Notes: a model not told the origin generated them from the sequence alone. A stretch of DNA of 64,000 nucleotides from Tretioscincus oriximinensis (GCA_022410635.1 JAJVDF010000375.1:825851-889850); one strand, 5' to 3'. Numbered from the stretch's first letter, positions 23,991 to 34,299 are shown. Numbers and translations: made by a program.

Positions 23991-24529
23991 GGGGAGGAGG
24001 GACTAGAGCCCGTTGCATTACAATAATGAAACAGACGAACTCTGCTAGTTTCTACTAGTGGCTTGTGATTTCCCACCTCCAAGTTGCTCAAGGGGGTTCA
24101 GGCCTACAGTTCAAGCACCAATCTCACCCCTCTCAATTCAGAACCCGGTACAGGTGTGTGTGCAGCTGTTCCTTAGACTGAAAAAGTGAAGATACCTCGC
24201 TTGGTATTTGGAGACAGATCCTAAGGACACCAGGGGGAGCTCACTGATCGTCCATTTACAGTCCATCCAGCCTTGGAGGAAAGTTGGCTCCGATTTTCTT
24301 ATCTTTGGCCGCTAACTGCCAATTTCCAGCGCCTGCCATTAATTCTACACATGCAGATCAACGAAGGATCGAGTGACGTCGCTTGCGCTTCTGAACGGGC
24401 CTCAACTGAGCTGCTACGGCTTCTCCATTTTCCTCCCCCGTCCAGGTGCCTGGGAATGGGCTCTTGTGACTCAAAAGTGGTCTCTTGGCTGGCCAGCTAA
24501 TTTAACCCCTCCCTTCCCCCATTACTTGC

Positions 24530-24644
24530 CTTCTTGGACCCATACAGGACCTCCATGAACTTCTCCTCTGCATCTTGGAAGCGTTGGTCCAGGAAACCGG
24601 CTCCTTTCCTCACCAGGTGCCAGATCATGTAGTTGTGCAGGATG
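24530..24644 (-). CDS. ECE1: ECE1 coding exon 9 (followed by a GC donor)
   Basis: Residues 382-420: HNYMIWHLVRKGAGFLDQRF, QDAEEKFMEVLYGSKK. Acceptor CTCCAG/C. The only donor that keeps the frame and ends at GSKK is AAG/GCAAGT, a non-canonical but well known GC donor with otherwise perfect consensus. Reading one codon further would add Ala-Ser before losing similarity. Confidence 0.94.
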
Positions 24645-25082
24645 CTGGAGCAAGAAGAGGAGAAGAGATAACACAAGGGCTCGTTCGCCTCTAGCACAGC
24701 TAAGGGAATCCTGCTCCAGGACAGCGCCGACCCCAACAGTCTCAAGGGTGTTAGTGGGCAGCAATGGTGCTCTTAGGGTGGGGAAGGCACCATTCAATGG
24801 AGAAATCAGGTGCAGCTGCATGATGGAAATGGAAGGGCTGAAGAGGGGCTGAGGTGGGCTAAGGAGGAAATTGCTTTGGGGGCCAAATAGCAAACAGGGA
24901 TGAAAAAGCCCAATTGTGGCATCTTTTCCGAAGGTAAAGGAGCTGCTGGGCATGCGGGGTGGAAATCTGTGGGTTTCATTTTATCCCTTGCCTTCGATGG
25001 CCATTTTATTTAACTTGCTGTAATTTCAGGTGGCAGTTTATGCTTTAGGTCCCCATACTGTGAATGTCTTAAGGGTGTATCA

Positions 25083-25440
25083 GGATGGAGGCACAGACAG
25101 GGGAACGGATGATAAACAGTGGATAGATGGAGGGACAGACAGACGGATGGATGGACACACAGATGACTGATGGATGAATAGACAGAGAGAAGATCAAAAT
25201 GCGGACAGATAAGACCGATAGACAAGTGGACGGATGAATAGACAGACAGACAAACAGATGGATAGATGGATGGACTGGAGAGTAGACGGACAGACTGCTA
25301 AATGGACGGACAGACAGGTGGATGAATTGATAGCAAGGTGGATGGATGGATAGACAGACAGACAAATGGGTGACTGCATGGGATGGATGGAGAGATGGGA
25401 GAGTATGTGAATGGATGAGGCAGTTGGATGAGTGGGCAGC
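25083..25440. repeat. GGATGGA/CAGACAGA minisatellite
   Basis: About 360 bp of degenerate 4-bp-based repeats (ATGG, ACAG), inside the intron between ECE1 coding exons 8 and 9. Confidence 0.9.
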
Positions 25441-25616
25441 TGGGCGAAAGGAAACCAAGGGAAACGTTTCACCCCAAACCTTTGGGCACCCGCCTGGGAT
25501 GCTTCATTTGGCAACATCTGTTTTCTTTGGCCCCTCTGGTGCACCTGGACCTCCCTGGAGCTTGAATGGAGGNCTCCCAACAGAAACACACACACACACA
25601 TTCCTTCAATACGCAC

Positions 25617-25759
25617 CGCTTGTCTGTGCTGAGGAGGAGGCTGGAGACCTGCTCCAGGTACTCTTTGGCGTAAACCACCACCGGCTCCGTCTCGTTGATC
25701 TCCACTGGGGTGAAGACGGCGCTGAGGAGAGGCATCCAGTCCACAGCTGGAGCCAGGCT
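25617..25759 (-). CDS. ECE1: ECE1 coding exon 8
   Basis: Residues 335-381 plus two bases: [20 protein letters not shown] followed by [10 protein letters not shown] and KEYLEQ. The EP(V/I)VVY.KEYL block is a family landmark, and INET is a potential glycosylation site. Acceptor CTTCAG/AGC, donor GCG/GTGCGT (a moderately strong GT donor). A CA-rich microsatellite lies just downstream of the donor. Confidence 0.94.
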
Positions 25760-25854
25760 CTGAAGGGGAGGGAAAAGGGAGAACGCTGCATGGAGGATCC
25801 AGGACTGGCACAGGCTTTGAACACGCAAACAATGGCTGTGTTAGGCAGGCAGAT

Positions 25855-25930
25855 CACGGAAAGAGAGAGAAGAGGGAGAGAGGAAGAGGAAGGGAAGGAA
25901 GAGGAGGGGGGAAGAGAAAGAGAGAGGAGC
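25855..25930. repeat. GAGA-rich low-complexity run
   Basis: Almost pure purine on the plus strand, hence a polypyrimidine run on the ECE1 sense strand, about 50 bp downstream of the exon 7 donor. Confidence 0.8.
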
Positions 25931-25979
25931 CCAGAGTGCCTGCGCTAGGCCAGGGTCCTTCTACCAGGCCTCTCCCCAC

Positions 25980-26171
25980 CTTCAACTCCCCGGCGGAGAT
26001 CTTGTGGTAGATGGCCTCCTCATCCCTGCGCTTCTCCAGCGGGATGGTGATGTTGGCCAGGATCGTCTCGAAATCCAGGATCTCTTGCATCCGTTGCCTG
26101 GTGCTGGCCTCATCCTGGCCTCCTAGAAGCATCCCCAGCTGGACCATGTAGTTTAGGTATCCGTTAAGCAC
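25980..26171 (-). CDS. ECE1: ECE1 coding exon 7
   Basis: Residues 271-334, from [18 protein letters not shown] to KISAGELK. It includes the [14 protein letters not shown]...[10 protein letters not shown] segment, with an NIT glycosylation site. Acceptor TTCAG/GTG, donor AAG/GTGGGG. The minus-strand frame reads past the donor for some distance, but similarity to ECE1 stops exactly at GELK. Confidence 0.95.
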
Positions 26172-26989
26172 CTGAATAGGGAGGCGAAGGGTTAGCCCTG
26201 GCTGCAACATTGGCCACCCAGCTCAGCTGCAGTCCTGTCTTGGGGCCCAAACTGCAAGTGGGGTGACTGATCATTAGATTTAAGGTGGTGGCCAGTTTTC
26301 CTTTGTCGAGAGGCCTCTTGCAACAGAGGTTGACTCCCTTTGCAAGGACGTCTTGGCTCCTGAGGTGGTAAATTCTGAGGGAGTTGAATTAAGGGTGCCT
26401 TATATACAGGAGGACCCTCCGATTCCATGGGTGTTTCATCTTCTTGACTCCTTTAAGAAAGCTTTAAAAGCTTTCCCAGTTGGGCTATTATTTCTCCTTC
26501 ACCCGTCATACTTAAGTTCGTGAAGGTGTTCCCCAACGAGATTTCATTCCAATTTATTTCAGATCTTGGCCACTGGCTGGACTGACAAATGATCACCAGC
26601 CTTTCAACGCTTTGATTCTGCAGCTCCTTCCTTGCTATTGTGACCCACGTTCTTTCTCTAGCTTCTTGGTGTTCCCTCTTACTCTCCAGGAGAAAACGAG
26701 AGCCTCTGCCTTTTAAAGGAGATAAAGATGTTGAGTCTTTGGCTTAGACGTTTGTGCTGCTTTAACAACTCTTGAGGAATCTCTGGTTTTGTGGGTAGTT
26801 TGTCACAAGCTGCCTGGCAATATTTATTCCAAAAGCTGCCAGAACACGAGCTGCTTCAGGGGGAAAGACTGTTTTTATTCCTTTTAAGTTTAATTCTTAC
26901 GAGGCTGCATCTGCACTGGATGTACTGCTGCCTCTCAAGGTTCTCTTTTTCTTAATTTTTTTAGAATTGGGCTAGCCATTAATAAATTT

Positions 26990-27235
26990 AGTTACTTGTT
27001 TGCTGTTGGCATACAAAGCCCTAAAGGGTTTGGGCCCTGTCTACCTGAAGGGGCACTTGGCCTGCCCGTGCATTGAGATTCCAAGGAGACTTCTGGGAGT
27101 TCCGTCCCTTGCAAAAGGCAGGGGCACATAGGAGGGCCTTCTCTGTGGTGGCCCCCACGCCCTGCAACAGGCTCCTATGCTGTGTACCACTTTACCCATT
27201 TGTCTTTCCTCTGCATGAGTGTGGCGTCCTCCATT
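26990..27235 (+). mobile_element. L2-like LINE fragment
   Basis: 'gttggcatacaaagccctaaagggtttgggccctgtctacctg' and 'tctctgtggtggcccccacgccctgcaacagg' correspond to the YKALKGLGPVYL...VAPTLWN-type C-terminal segment. Confidence 0.65.
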
Positions 27236-27267
27236 TTAAAGGTTTGTGTTTCTTTTATAAACTTACC

Positions 27268-27759
27268 AGATATCCCAGAGGGAGGGGGGAAGAGCAGGCC
27301 TGGGAAGGGGCGTGGCTTCCTGGTTCCCTGTGTGGGAGGGGGCGTGGCTGGAGGAGCCAGCCAATAGGGCCTCGAGTAGCCGGCTGGTGAGGAGATAAAA
27401 GGAAAGCTGACCAGGGCTAGAGGCCTTTCTGTCGGAGAGACTTGTGGTGTAGCAAGTGGACAGAGGGCTCCGCTTCTGACCTGCCTCAGAGGGAGGGGGT
27501 GGAANTGTATGGTGGCCTGGAGGAGTCAAAGTTGAGGCTTGACTTGGGGCTGGAACAAATAAAGTGACACAGGGCCTGTCTCTTNAAGTATCTGGAAACT
27601 AAGGTTGCTCCTTGCTCGGTGTTTGTGCTTAAGTCAGGCTTACTTTATAAAAGCCGAAGCTTTATTATTCTAATCTTTCTATTCCTTATTTGTAAATAAT
27701 AAACTTGTTATTTGTTTCAATTCAAACATCTCTTTCTTTCTTTTATTTCTGTCACAACA
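27268..27759 (+). mobile_element. LTR of an endogenous retroelement (copy A, plus strand)
   Basis: About 492 bp with LTR architecture: a GC-rich U3 with a CCAAT motif (27359-27364), a TATA-like GATAAAAGG (27393-27401), AATAAAG at 27559-27565 and AATAATAAAC at 27697-27706, and an end ...CACAACA. It matches, in opposite orientation, the better preserved LTR at 46768-47481 that begins TGTTATCCC. The sequence after the LTR (tactggtgggggctgtgaa...) is also shared. No internal gene follows. Confidence 0.75.
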
Positions 27760-28404
27760 CTAAATAAGCAGCTACTGGTGGGGGCTGTGAATAAAGCCCC
27801 ANCTCTGAGGTAAACTCTGAGGCCTTGTGTAGGCCTGAGGAGATNACTGTGGCTCCAAGCAGTCGTGGGTGCTGGATTGGGCAACAGGGTGGATATTGTG
27901 CCCCCCCTAGCTGGGAGGGTCATCTAATCGTGGGGCCCTCAAGTAGGGGTCGCCACAATGAGTCCTTCCTAGGAAGGAGGGTGTGGCTCCTTTGACTATG
28001 TTGCTTTTACGTTTCTGTTACGTGTCCTGGGATGTTTGGCGAATTGGGGGATACAAACTCCTAAATAAATAAATGAATTTGGTTGGGACCCAGGTGTGCA
28101 GAGAAAGAGGAGACGGTTGGGAGACGAGGAGTCATACCTGCCTCCAAGGGGACGCCAAGCCTACGGAAGAGGGCAGGGGCCCCTATTTCNAAACTGGCTG
28201 CTCCTGACTGAGAACGTGGCGATTTCAAATCAAGGGTTCTCAATGAGAGGAGGAACAAGCTGTTTTGTTTGAAAGAAACCGTTTTTTTCTTAAAAAAACC
28301 CAACACATTTTCCTTTAAGGATTTCAAGGGTGGCTGGGGTGGAACGCTGGGAAATGTGGTTCAGGAACGTAGTTTGCCCCCCTTAGCTTAATCAGGCAGA
28401 CAAT

Positions 28405-28615
28405 GAAAACCAGATGGGTGCAGTGGGGAGAATTCTGGACTCTTGTCTGGGAACTTCCCAGTACAATTCCTCAGTGAAGCTAGCTGGGTGACGGTGAGCC
28501 AATCACAGTTCTTCAGAACTCACTCAGCCCCGCCTAGTTCACGGGACGTCTGTTGTGGAGAAAACAACTAAAGCTATGTGAGCTGCCCTTGGGGGAAAAA
28601 GGCATTATAAATAAA
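28405..28615 (+). mobile_element. SINE group A
   Basis: 'atgggtgcagtggggagaattctggactc' head, 'gctagctgggtgacggtgagcc', 'cgtctgttgtggagaaaa' and 'ataaataaatg' tail. Confidence 0.75.
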
Positions 28616-28703
28616 TGTTGCAACTGTTAATCCTACTCCCTGAAAAGGCAACATGATTCAATAAGTGCTTGTTCTTATAAGAGGCAGCAACCGGACCACT
28701 CAC

Positions 28704-28769
28704 CTTCTCGTTCTGGGTTTTGTTGAGGTAGAANTCTCTGGAAGGCAGGATCAGGCCCGTCTGATCCAC
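28704..28769 (-). CDS. ECE1: ECE1 coding exon 6
   Basis: A 66-bp exon, residues 249-270: VDQTGLILPSRE.YLNKTQNEK. It contains the PSR(D/E)YYLN-type motif that M13 enzymes share. Acceptor CCCAAG/GTGG, donor AAG/GTGAGT; both phase 0. An N at 28734 hides one base of a codon. The intron that follows (26172-28703) contains an LTR, an L2-like piece and a SINE. Confidence 0.94.
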
Positions 28770-28974
28770 CTTGGGACAGANAAGGAAAAGCAGTCAGGAA
28801 GACGTTTCCAGGTGGGAGTGAGGAGCAAAGACGAGCCGTTCTGACTATAAACATAATCCAAAAGTTAGGCCAACCTTTGGCCATACCTTTCTATCACTCA
28901 CCGACACCAAAGGANACTAAAAAGAACTCTAGTTGGGTAACATCTGATGGCTCCTGCTCATCCAAGCCTTGAAA

Positions 28975-29115
28975 AAAAGTGGCTCCTTCTTCTGCTTGAG
29001 ATGCCCAGAGGAAATGGGTGGGCCACTGGGTGGGGCAGAAGGCTGGAGCAGATGGGCTGCAGTGGCCTCAATTAGTAGGGCTCTCCTTAGGTTCTGATGC
29101 CGAAGGGTTTCCAGG
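28975..29115 (+). mobile_element. CR1/L3 3' tail
   Basis: 'tgcttgagatgcccagagg', 'gggcagaaggctggagcagatggg', 'ccttaggttctgatg'. Confidence 0.65.
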
Positions 29116-29431
29116 TGGGGACACCTGCAACCTGGTGGTACTTGCTGCGTCCGCTTGGGAAAAAAGAGGGGAATTAACCCACTCTTGCTATCCTGTACTA
29201 TGCCATTTTTGAGGTAGGCTGGGGCAGAGATTAAGAACAACAGCCTTTCAAGCTTCAGCCAACCTAGCTGTACGAAAGCAAGTACATCCCAATGTGGGGA
29301 GGAAGACAGAATGCCAGCCTTTGGGTGAAAAAACAGCTTGCAAGCTGCTTTCGAGTCGCTTTGGGTAACTCATAAACGGTGGATTCCAGAGGCCAGAACT
29401 GCTTGTTTCCCTTTGGCCTCCTGGCACCCAC

Positions 29432-29578
29432 CTGGATGATGTTGCTGCTGGAGTTCTTGGAATCAGCCCCCACGTAGATGGAGAAGAAAGGGGCAACATG
29501 ATGGTCGGCCATCAGCTCCACGAGTGTCTGGTTGAAGTCTTCTTCTTTCCAGGGACCACTGATGTTCCAGCCCCCAAG
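29432..29578 (-). CDS. ECE1: ECE1 coding exon 5
   Basis: Residues 200-248, starting [10 protein letters not shown] and ending [14 protein letters not shown]. The stretch [19 protein letters not shown] is strongly conserved in ECE1. NIS is a potential glycosylation site. Acceptor TACTTAG/CTT, donor CAG/GTGGG; both boundaries phase 0. Confidence 0.95.
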
Positions 29579-29767
29579 CTAAGTAGGGGCAAGCAGAGGA
29601 AAAGACCACGTAAGTTGGCCCTTCAAATAAGCCACTAGGGACCCCCAGCCAAAGCGTGAGCCCTTTCTGCGATACTTCTTGGAATAGGGGCTGCCATCTA
29701 TGTATGCCAAGGTCCCCAAAGCAGGCCCCACACAGGCGGGGGTGGCCAATGGAGACCCTCACCTTAC

Positions 29768-29892
29768 CTTCTGGATCCGCTCCATCAGGGGCGAGGCTTT
29801 CAGCTCTTCTATCTTGCTCTCGTTCATGCAGGACTGGTAATAGAGCTGGACTTTGTGCTCTGCTTCGCTCGACAGCTTGGCCGTGGTGTTCT
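29768..29892 (-). CDS. ECE1: ECE1 coding exon 4
   Basis: Residues 158-199 of the ectodomain ([30 protein letters not shown], ending ERIQK). NTT and NES are potential N-glycosylation sites, in keeping with the heavily glycosylated ectodomain of the family. Acceptor CACCAG/AG, donor AAG/GTAAGG, phase 0 at the 3' side. The preceding intron (29893-31356) holds SINE and L2-like pieces. Confidence 0.95.
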
Positions 29893-29984
29893 CTGGTGGA
29901 AAGGGAGCAACGTCAGAACGCAGCCTCTGGTCTCCTGGCCAGACACATATCGCACCGGTCTGGGTTGCTGCCCATTTGCTGCCC

Positions 29985-30720
29985 AGCCCAATTCAAGGGA
30001 TTCATTCTAACCTATAAAGCTCTAAATCGTAGGCACGTCTAGCTCAGTCACTTAGGAATTCGTCTCTCGCCTGGGAGATCGTGTTTCGAAGCCCTGTGTG
30101 GGACGTGGGGAGGGCTGAGCACCTTCCACTAGCCTGTAGCTTTAACCAACCCAGCTATTCGAAAGCAAGAATTGCAAGAAATTGCAACTGACTGCAAGTA
30201 GATACATGGGAACCACCATAGCCTGGTGGGGAAGATAGAATGGAAGCTTTCGGGCAAAATATATCCTTGTAAGCCGCTTTGAGTCCCTTTGAAAGGTGAG
30301 AAAAGCGGGGTATAAGAACCAAGTTCTTCTTCTTCTTCTTCTAAATACCTTGGGCCCCAGGTACCTACAGGGAGGCCTCCTCCCCTATCTGTCTTCCCAG
30401 GTCTTTAGATCTGCAGGGGAGGCCCTCTTGGTTGTACCACCCGTCTCAATGGCAAATGGAATGGGAACCTGGGGCAGGGCCTTCTCATTTGTCCCCAGAC
30501 TAAGGCATAGTCCTCTCCTCTAAGTGCATCAGTCACCATCACTGTATTCTTTTAGATCTTTAAAGACACACCTCTTTCACCTGGCCTTTAGTTTTCCTTC
30601 CTACAGGTACTGTTTGATACTATTTTAATATGCTAATTTTGCACAGTTGTTTTTATCATTGGCTGCCCTGAGACTTTCGGATGTAGGGAGGGGTATAAGT
30701 ATATATATATAAATAAATAT
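29985..30720 (+). mobile_element. L2-like LINE split by a group-B SINE
   Basis: L2-like sequence 'ctaacctataaagctctaaat' (29985-30027) resumes as 'aaataccttgggccccaggtacc' after 30346. In between lies a plus-strand group-B SINE (about 30028-30345) with tRNA-like head, B box-like GTTTCGAAGCC and a (CTT)n tail. A short direct repeat, TCTAAAT, flanks the SINE. An AT-rich tail is at 30695-30745. Confidence 0.75.
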
Positions 30721-31039
30721 AAATAAATAAATATAAATAAATTCCTGGCTTCCACGCTCCCAGCCCGCCTTCTGCTCTGCCCCCCCCCCCCAAGGAAGAG
30801 GAAGCTGGAGGGCGTGACAAATGCCTTGTTGATGCCATTGAGATGCTGGTGTTCCAGCCAACTGTTTCGCATTATGCCGCCTGGATGCAAAGGAGGATGC
30901 GTTTTGCCAAATGCATCCAAGCCAAACCTCAGTGCGCAACTGTGGTTGGGAAAGGCGGCAGAGTGTAGCAGTTAAAGGGCCTGGGAACAGCCCCCGTCGG
31001 CTACGAAATGTCTCAAGGTGGCTCTGGGCCAGCTCACAA

Positions 31040-31310
31040 GGGGTGTGGTGGGGCAGAGGTGAAGAGCTTTGGCGTTTCAACACNGATACACTGGAGTCTG
31101 CAGCCTCATGTGTCGGCTGTGGAGCCCTCTCCTGGCTTTGGCTTCAGCCAGCCCAGCTGTTCAAGAACAAAGAAATGTGCAAGTAGATAAATGGGTACCT
31201 CCATAACGTTGGTNGGGAAGAGNGAGTAGATGTAAGCCTTCGGGNGAAAAATACCCTTGCAAGCTGCTCAGTGTCCCTTCAAGTGAGGAGGGCAAGGCAT
31301 AAAACCCAGG
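31040..31310 (+). mobile_element. SINE group C
   Basis: 'ggtggggcagaggtgaagagctttggcgtttc' head, 'catgtgtcggctgtgg' and 'agccttcgggngaaaaatacccttgcaagctgc'. It ends about 45 bp from the donor of ECE1 coding exon 3. Confidence 0.65.
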
Positions 31311-31356
31311 CGCTTCCATTGTGAGGCACACAGGCTGCCCCTTGCGGGTGACTCAC

Positions 31357-31560
31357 CTAACAGGTGCTTGAGGATGGCCTGGTTGTGCTCCCAGAGCTTG
31401 TTGAAGGTCCCCCAGCGCGAGTGCCCATCAGGGATGGGGTTGGCCGTCATCCAGCCCCCGCAAGCGTAGCTGAAGAAGTCTTCACAAGGGTCCACNGTCC
31501 TGTCCAGGGAGCTCAGGATGCTGCTGGTCACCGCAATGCAGGATTCAGACAGGCACGGTC
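31357..31560 (-). CDS. ECE1: ECE1 coding exon 3 (start of ectodomain)
   Basis: Residues 90-157 plus one base. It includes [18 protein letters not shown] and the M13 signature region [15 protein letters not shown], followed by [24 protein letters not shown]. The paired cysteines here form structural disulfides in M13 enzymes. The join with exon 2 gives T-R-P-C, about two residues shorter than the mammalian protein at this point. Acceptor TTCCAG/GACC, donor TTAG/GTGAGT. An N at 31496 lies in the codon before VDPCED. Confidence 0.95.
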
Positions 31561-31706
31561 CTGGAAGACAAAGGCAGCGAGTTGCTAGAACGGTGGACAA
31601 GAAGGTCTTCTGCTGTCCTACAGCCATAGATGTTCTGGGGAGGGAAGGTGGAGGAGGGGGGGACCANGGGGGAACCGATGGACCCAGAATGACCCTGCAG
31701 ACTCAC

Positions 31707-31848
31707 TGGTGTGGTACTGGAAAAGAAGGACGGCAATGCAAGCCAGGAGGCCAACCAGGAGGAAGGCCGCAACCACCACCAGGAACTTCTCCAGGNGCGT
31801 CCGCTCCGTCCAGCAGCTCTTCCCGGTTCCTGGCCCTTGGAAATTAAC
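31707..31848 (-). CDS. ECE1: ECE1 coding exon 2 (transmembrane segment)
   Basis: Residues 43-89 plus one base. It opens with VNFQGP, matching the exon common to all ECE1 isoforms, and holds the single membrane-spanning helix at about residues 64-85 (FLVVVAAFLLVGLLACIAV). This is the signal-anchor of a type II protein; the part that follows is lumenal/extracellular. Acceptor CCCCAG/GTT at 31849-31850, donor ACCA/GTGAGT at 31706. An N at 31796 hides part of codon 60. Confidence 0.95.
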
Positions 31849-32904
31849 CTGGGGAGTTGCAGAAAAGGACACGGCTCAGTGAAGAAGGGGAAGAGGCTAG
31901 GGAAAAGAAGGAAGGAAAAAAGCAGCAGAGAGAGGCAGAAAGACAGAAAGCAAACTTGGNGAAAGGCTGATCCTGCCTTCCCCTTTACGCCAACGAAACT
32001 TCATATAGATGGTGTGGTTACGGATTGAGGGGAAATGCAATGGGCAGAANCCTCTCCAGCAGAGGATAAAAGAAGGGCCCTTGGACACAGGGGTGCTCTG
32101 CTCTTTGGCAACTTGAAGTTTGCAAGGTTTAGCGTTCCTTTTTCTTCGGGGGGCTCTTGGATCCCACAGCGGCGCTTTGTCTGGGCAGAAATCCAAGTGT
32201 GCAAATAGACAAACATGTTTTAGGCTTTGAGGAAAGAAGAGAAAAGCTTCCTGCCCTCTGGAATCCTCAGAATCTGCAGGCCTCTTGCTTAGGGCCTTGT
32301 CTGGAGGGACTCCCCGGCCGTGCCAACCAGGGACTCGGCTAACCTTGTGGCTCCTGTGTGAATTGCCAAGTCCCCGCCGGTATCTCAGCCCTCAGGACAA
32401 GTCTAGCAGGAAATCACTGAAGCTGAAAATGGAGGCGGCGTAGAAGATAAGGCGCTTCTCACTTCCCGCTTTGTTTTGACCTCGGAACGAAAGCCCAGGC
32501 GAGCACAATGCCAGGCGACTCTGGAATGTGAGGTAGGCAAAGCCACAACTCTCTCCAGATGCGACTGCNGCAGACGGCCCTGCAGGATGTGGCCAAGGCT
32601 GGTGCAAGGGCAGCAGGAAATATTTCTTCTTTACCTCTGGNGGCCGGTGGGCACCAGGTGCCCTCAGGACCCAGGACGAGGAGATATCAAGGGAGTAGGA
32701 AGAAGGGGCAGAGGTGGGAAAAAGGAGGGAAAAGAAGGGAGACAGAGCAGGACGCTTCTTTCCTCTGAATGCCCAAGAAGGGGGAAGGAACATTTAAAAA
32801 CCCTCCAGGCAGCTGAAGACAAATCCCCCTGGAAGAGTCTAGGGCATAGGACAGAGTCACGGCCCGGGACACACCCAAAACAGGAAACCAGGAGGAGAAC
32901 AAGT

Positions 32905-33185
32905 CTCAGCCAGCACAAAACAGAACATTTAACAGAAGAAAGTATCAAGAAAGGAAGGAAAAAGAAGAAAGGAAGGAAGAGAGAGGGAAGAGGAAGGAAT
33001 GAAGGGAAGGAAAGAAAGAAAGAGTAGGAAAGGAGGGAGGGAGGATGGGAAAAATGAAGGAAGGAAGGAAGGAAAGAGAAAGAGGAGGAAGGGAAGGAAA
33101 GAAAGGAAAGGAGGAGAGGATGGAAAGACAGACAAAAAATCAAAGAAAAAAGAGGAAGTAAGAAAAAAAGAAAGAAAGAAAAGGG
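32905..33185. repeat. GGAA/GAAA purine-rich microsatellite block
   Basis: About 280 bp of nearly pure purine on the plus strand. Confidence 0.9.
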
Positions 33186-33288
33186 CTGCCAGTAATTATA
33201 TCCAGACCATATGCCTCAGCTGCATCTGTTCCAACTCTGGGAAGCAATTTATCACCCAGGTTTTTTTGCACCAGCATTTTTGCCAAAA

Positions 33289-33312
33289 GTGTGTGTGTGT
33301 GTGTGTGTGTGC
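33289..33312. repeat. (GT)n microsatellite
   Basis: About 12 GT units. Confidence 0.9.
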
Positions 33313-33712
33313 GTCACCCGCTCCTGCTGCTGCTGCTGGGGCCCCATCCTCCTTTGGGGGCGAGATGTCTCCCTACCCAGGTATTGAGGGAGCCCCATGG
33401 GTGCCTGAACGGTCATTGTCTTTTTGCAACCTGCTCCCTCCACATTTATCCCAGAGGAGGCTCTGCGACAGCCCTGATCACAGCCATGCTCCATGCAGAG
33501 CCAGGGGGCACTGCACCCCCCTAGGACAAAGCCCCCAACCCCCCTGGTCTCAAGGGGAATTTGCTGAGGAAGAGGACGTTCCTCCCCAAGCAGTGCCCAA
33601 GCAGTGCAGGAGGATTTAATTTCCTTTTTAAACATTTTTCCTTCACTTTGTAAGATCTAAACTGCTATTCCTCAGCCAGGCGCTGGTGCCTGGAGCCCCC
33701 GGCAGGCCTTAC

Positions 33713-33838
33713 CTGGATGCCGTTGGGATAGACGTCCCCCTCCATGGAGTCCACCAGCTCCTCCTCATCCAGCGTGGCCCTCTTGTAGGTGGACATCTGA
33801 AGGGTCAAAGGCAGAACAGACTCCCTCAGCAGCTCCAT
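33713..33838 (-). CDS. ECE1: ECE1 coding exon 1 (residues 1-42, ECE-1d-like start)
   Basis: Encodes the cytosolic tail. The first ATG (33838) gives [14 protein letters not shown] and runs straight into a second Met at 33796 beginning [12 protein letters not shown]. The longer start resembles the mammalian ECE-1d tail; the inner Met is the start shared by ECE-1c-type forms. The bases before the inner Met read as a good splice acceptor (pyrimidine-rich, ending CAG at 33797-33799), so an upstream first exon could splice here and skip the first 14 codons. The donor is CAG/GTAAGG at 33712, phase 0. ECE-1 tails carry isoform-specific targeting signals; a Leu-Leu pair sits at residues 3-4. The reading frame is open further upstream into the tandem-duplicated block, so the true 5' end is not fixed. 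Confidence 0.92.
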
Positions 33839-33890
33839 GCCATAGGTGGTCTCAGGGCTACCCCCAGGGGCTACCCGGCTGAACCGGCAG

Positions 33891-34177
33891 CGGCTACCCA
33901 GCCAGGTCCCCCATCTCTCCCCCACCCTGGAGAAGAAGCAGGGCCGTCCGGTTTCAGCAAAGCGCACCCGTCATCCGCCTCTGTGTCTTCCCCGCGTCCC
34001 GGAGGGACGGCTGCCTGGCTTCTAAAGTTACTACAGCTACCCAGCCAGGTCCCCCATCTCTCCCCCACCCTGGAGAAGAAGCAGGGCCGTCCGGTTTCAG
34101 CAAAGCGCACCCGTCATCCGCCTCTGTGTCTTCCCCGCGTCCCGGAGGGACGGCTGCCTGGCTTCTAAAGTTACTAA
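33891..34177. repeat. 143-bp tandem duplication just upstream of the ECE1 start
   Basis: Two nearly identical units (step 143 bp; 'ctacccagccaggtccccc' at 33894 and 34037) lie about 50 bp 5' of the ATG at 33838 in the ECE1 direction. An assembly gap follows at 34300. Confidence 0.9.
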
Positions 34178-34299
34178 ACAATCCCACGGCAGGAGCTACC
34201 CAAAGGAACCCTTCCAGCGGCCGCTCCCCTCCCTCCTGCCCCCCCCCCCGCTTATGCAACTTCTTCGTAGCGTTAAGCAAACACTCCGGCACCATCCCC

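Larger units (their letters stand above)
31849..33712 (-). other. ECE1: ECE1 intron 1 (between tail and membrane exons)
   Basis: About 1.9 kb. The mammalian ECE-1a first exon lies in the equivalent interval, but no matching exon is recognised. 32905-33185 is a (GGAA)n/(GAAA)n purine-rich block; 33289-33312 is (GT)n. Confidence 0.5.

Noticed and set aside
32664..33143. Phe/Ser/Pro-rich frame
   Set aside because: Translation of a GGAA microsatellite.
31849..33712. ECE-1a first exon
   Set aside because: Looked for a short minus-strand exon spliced to VNFQGP in this intron; no convincing ATG, peptide and donor combination was found.
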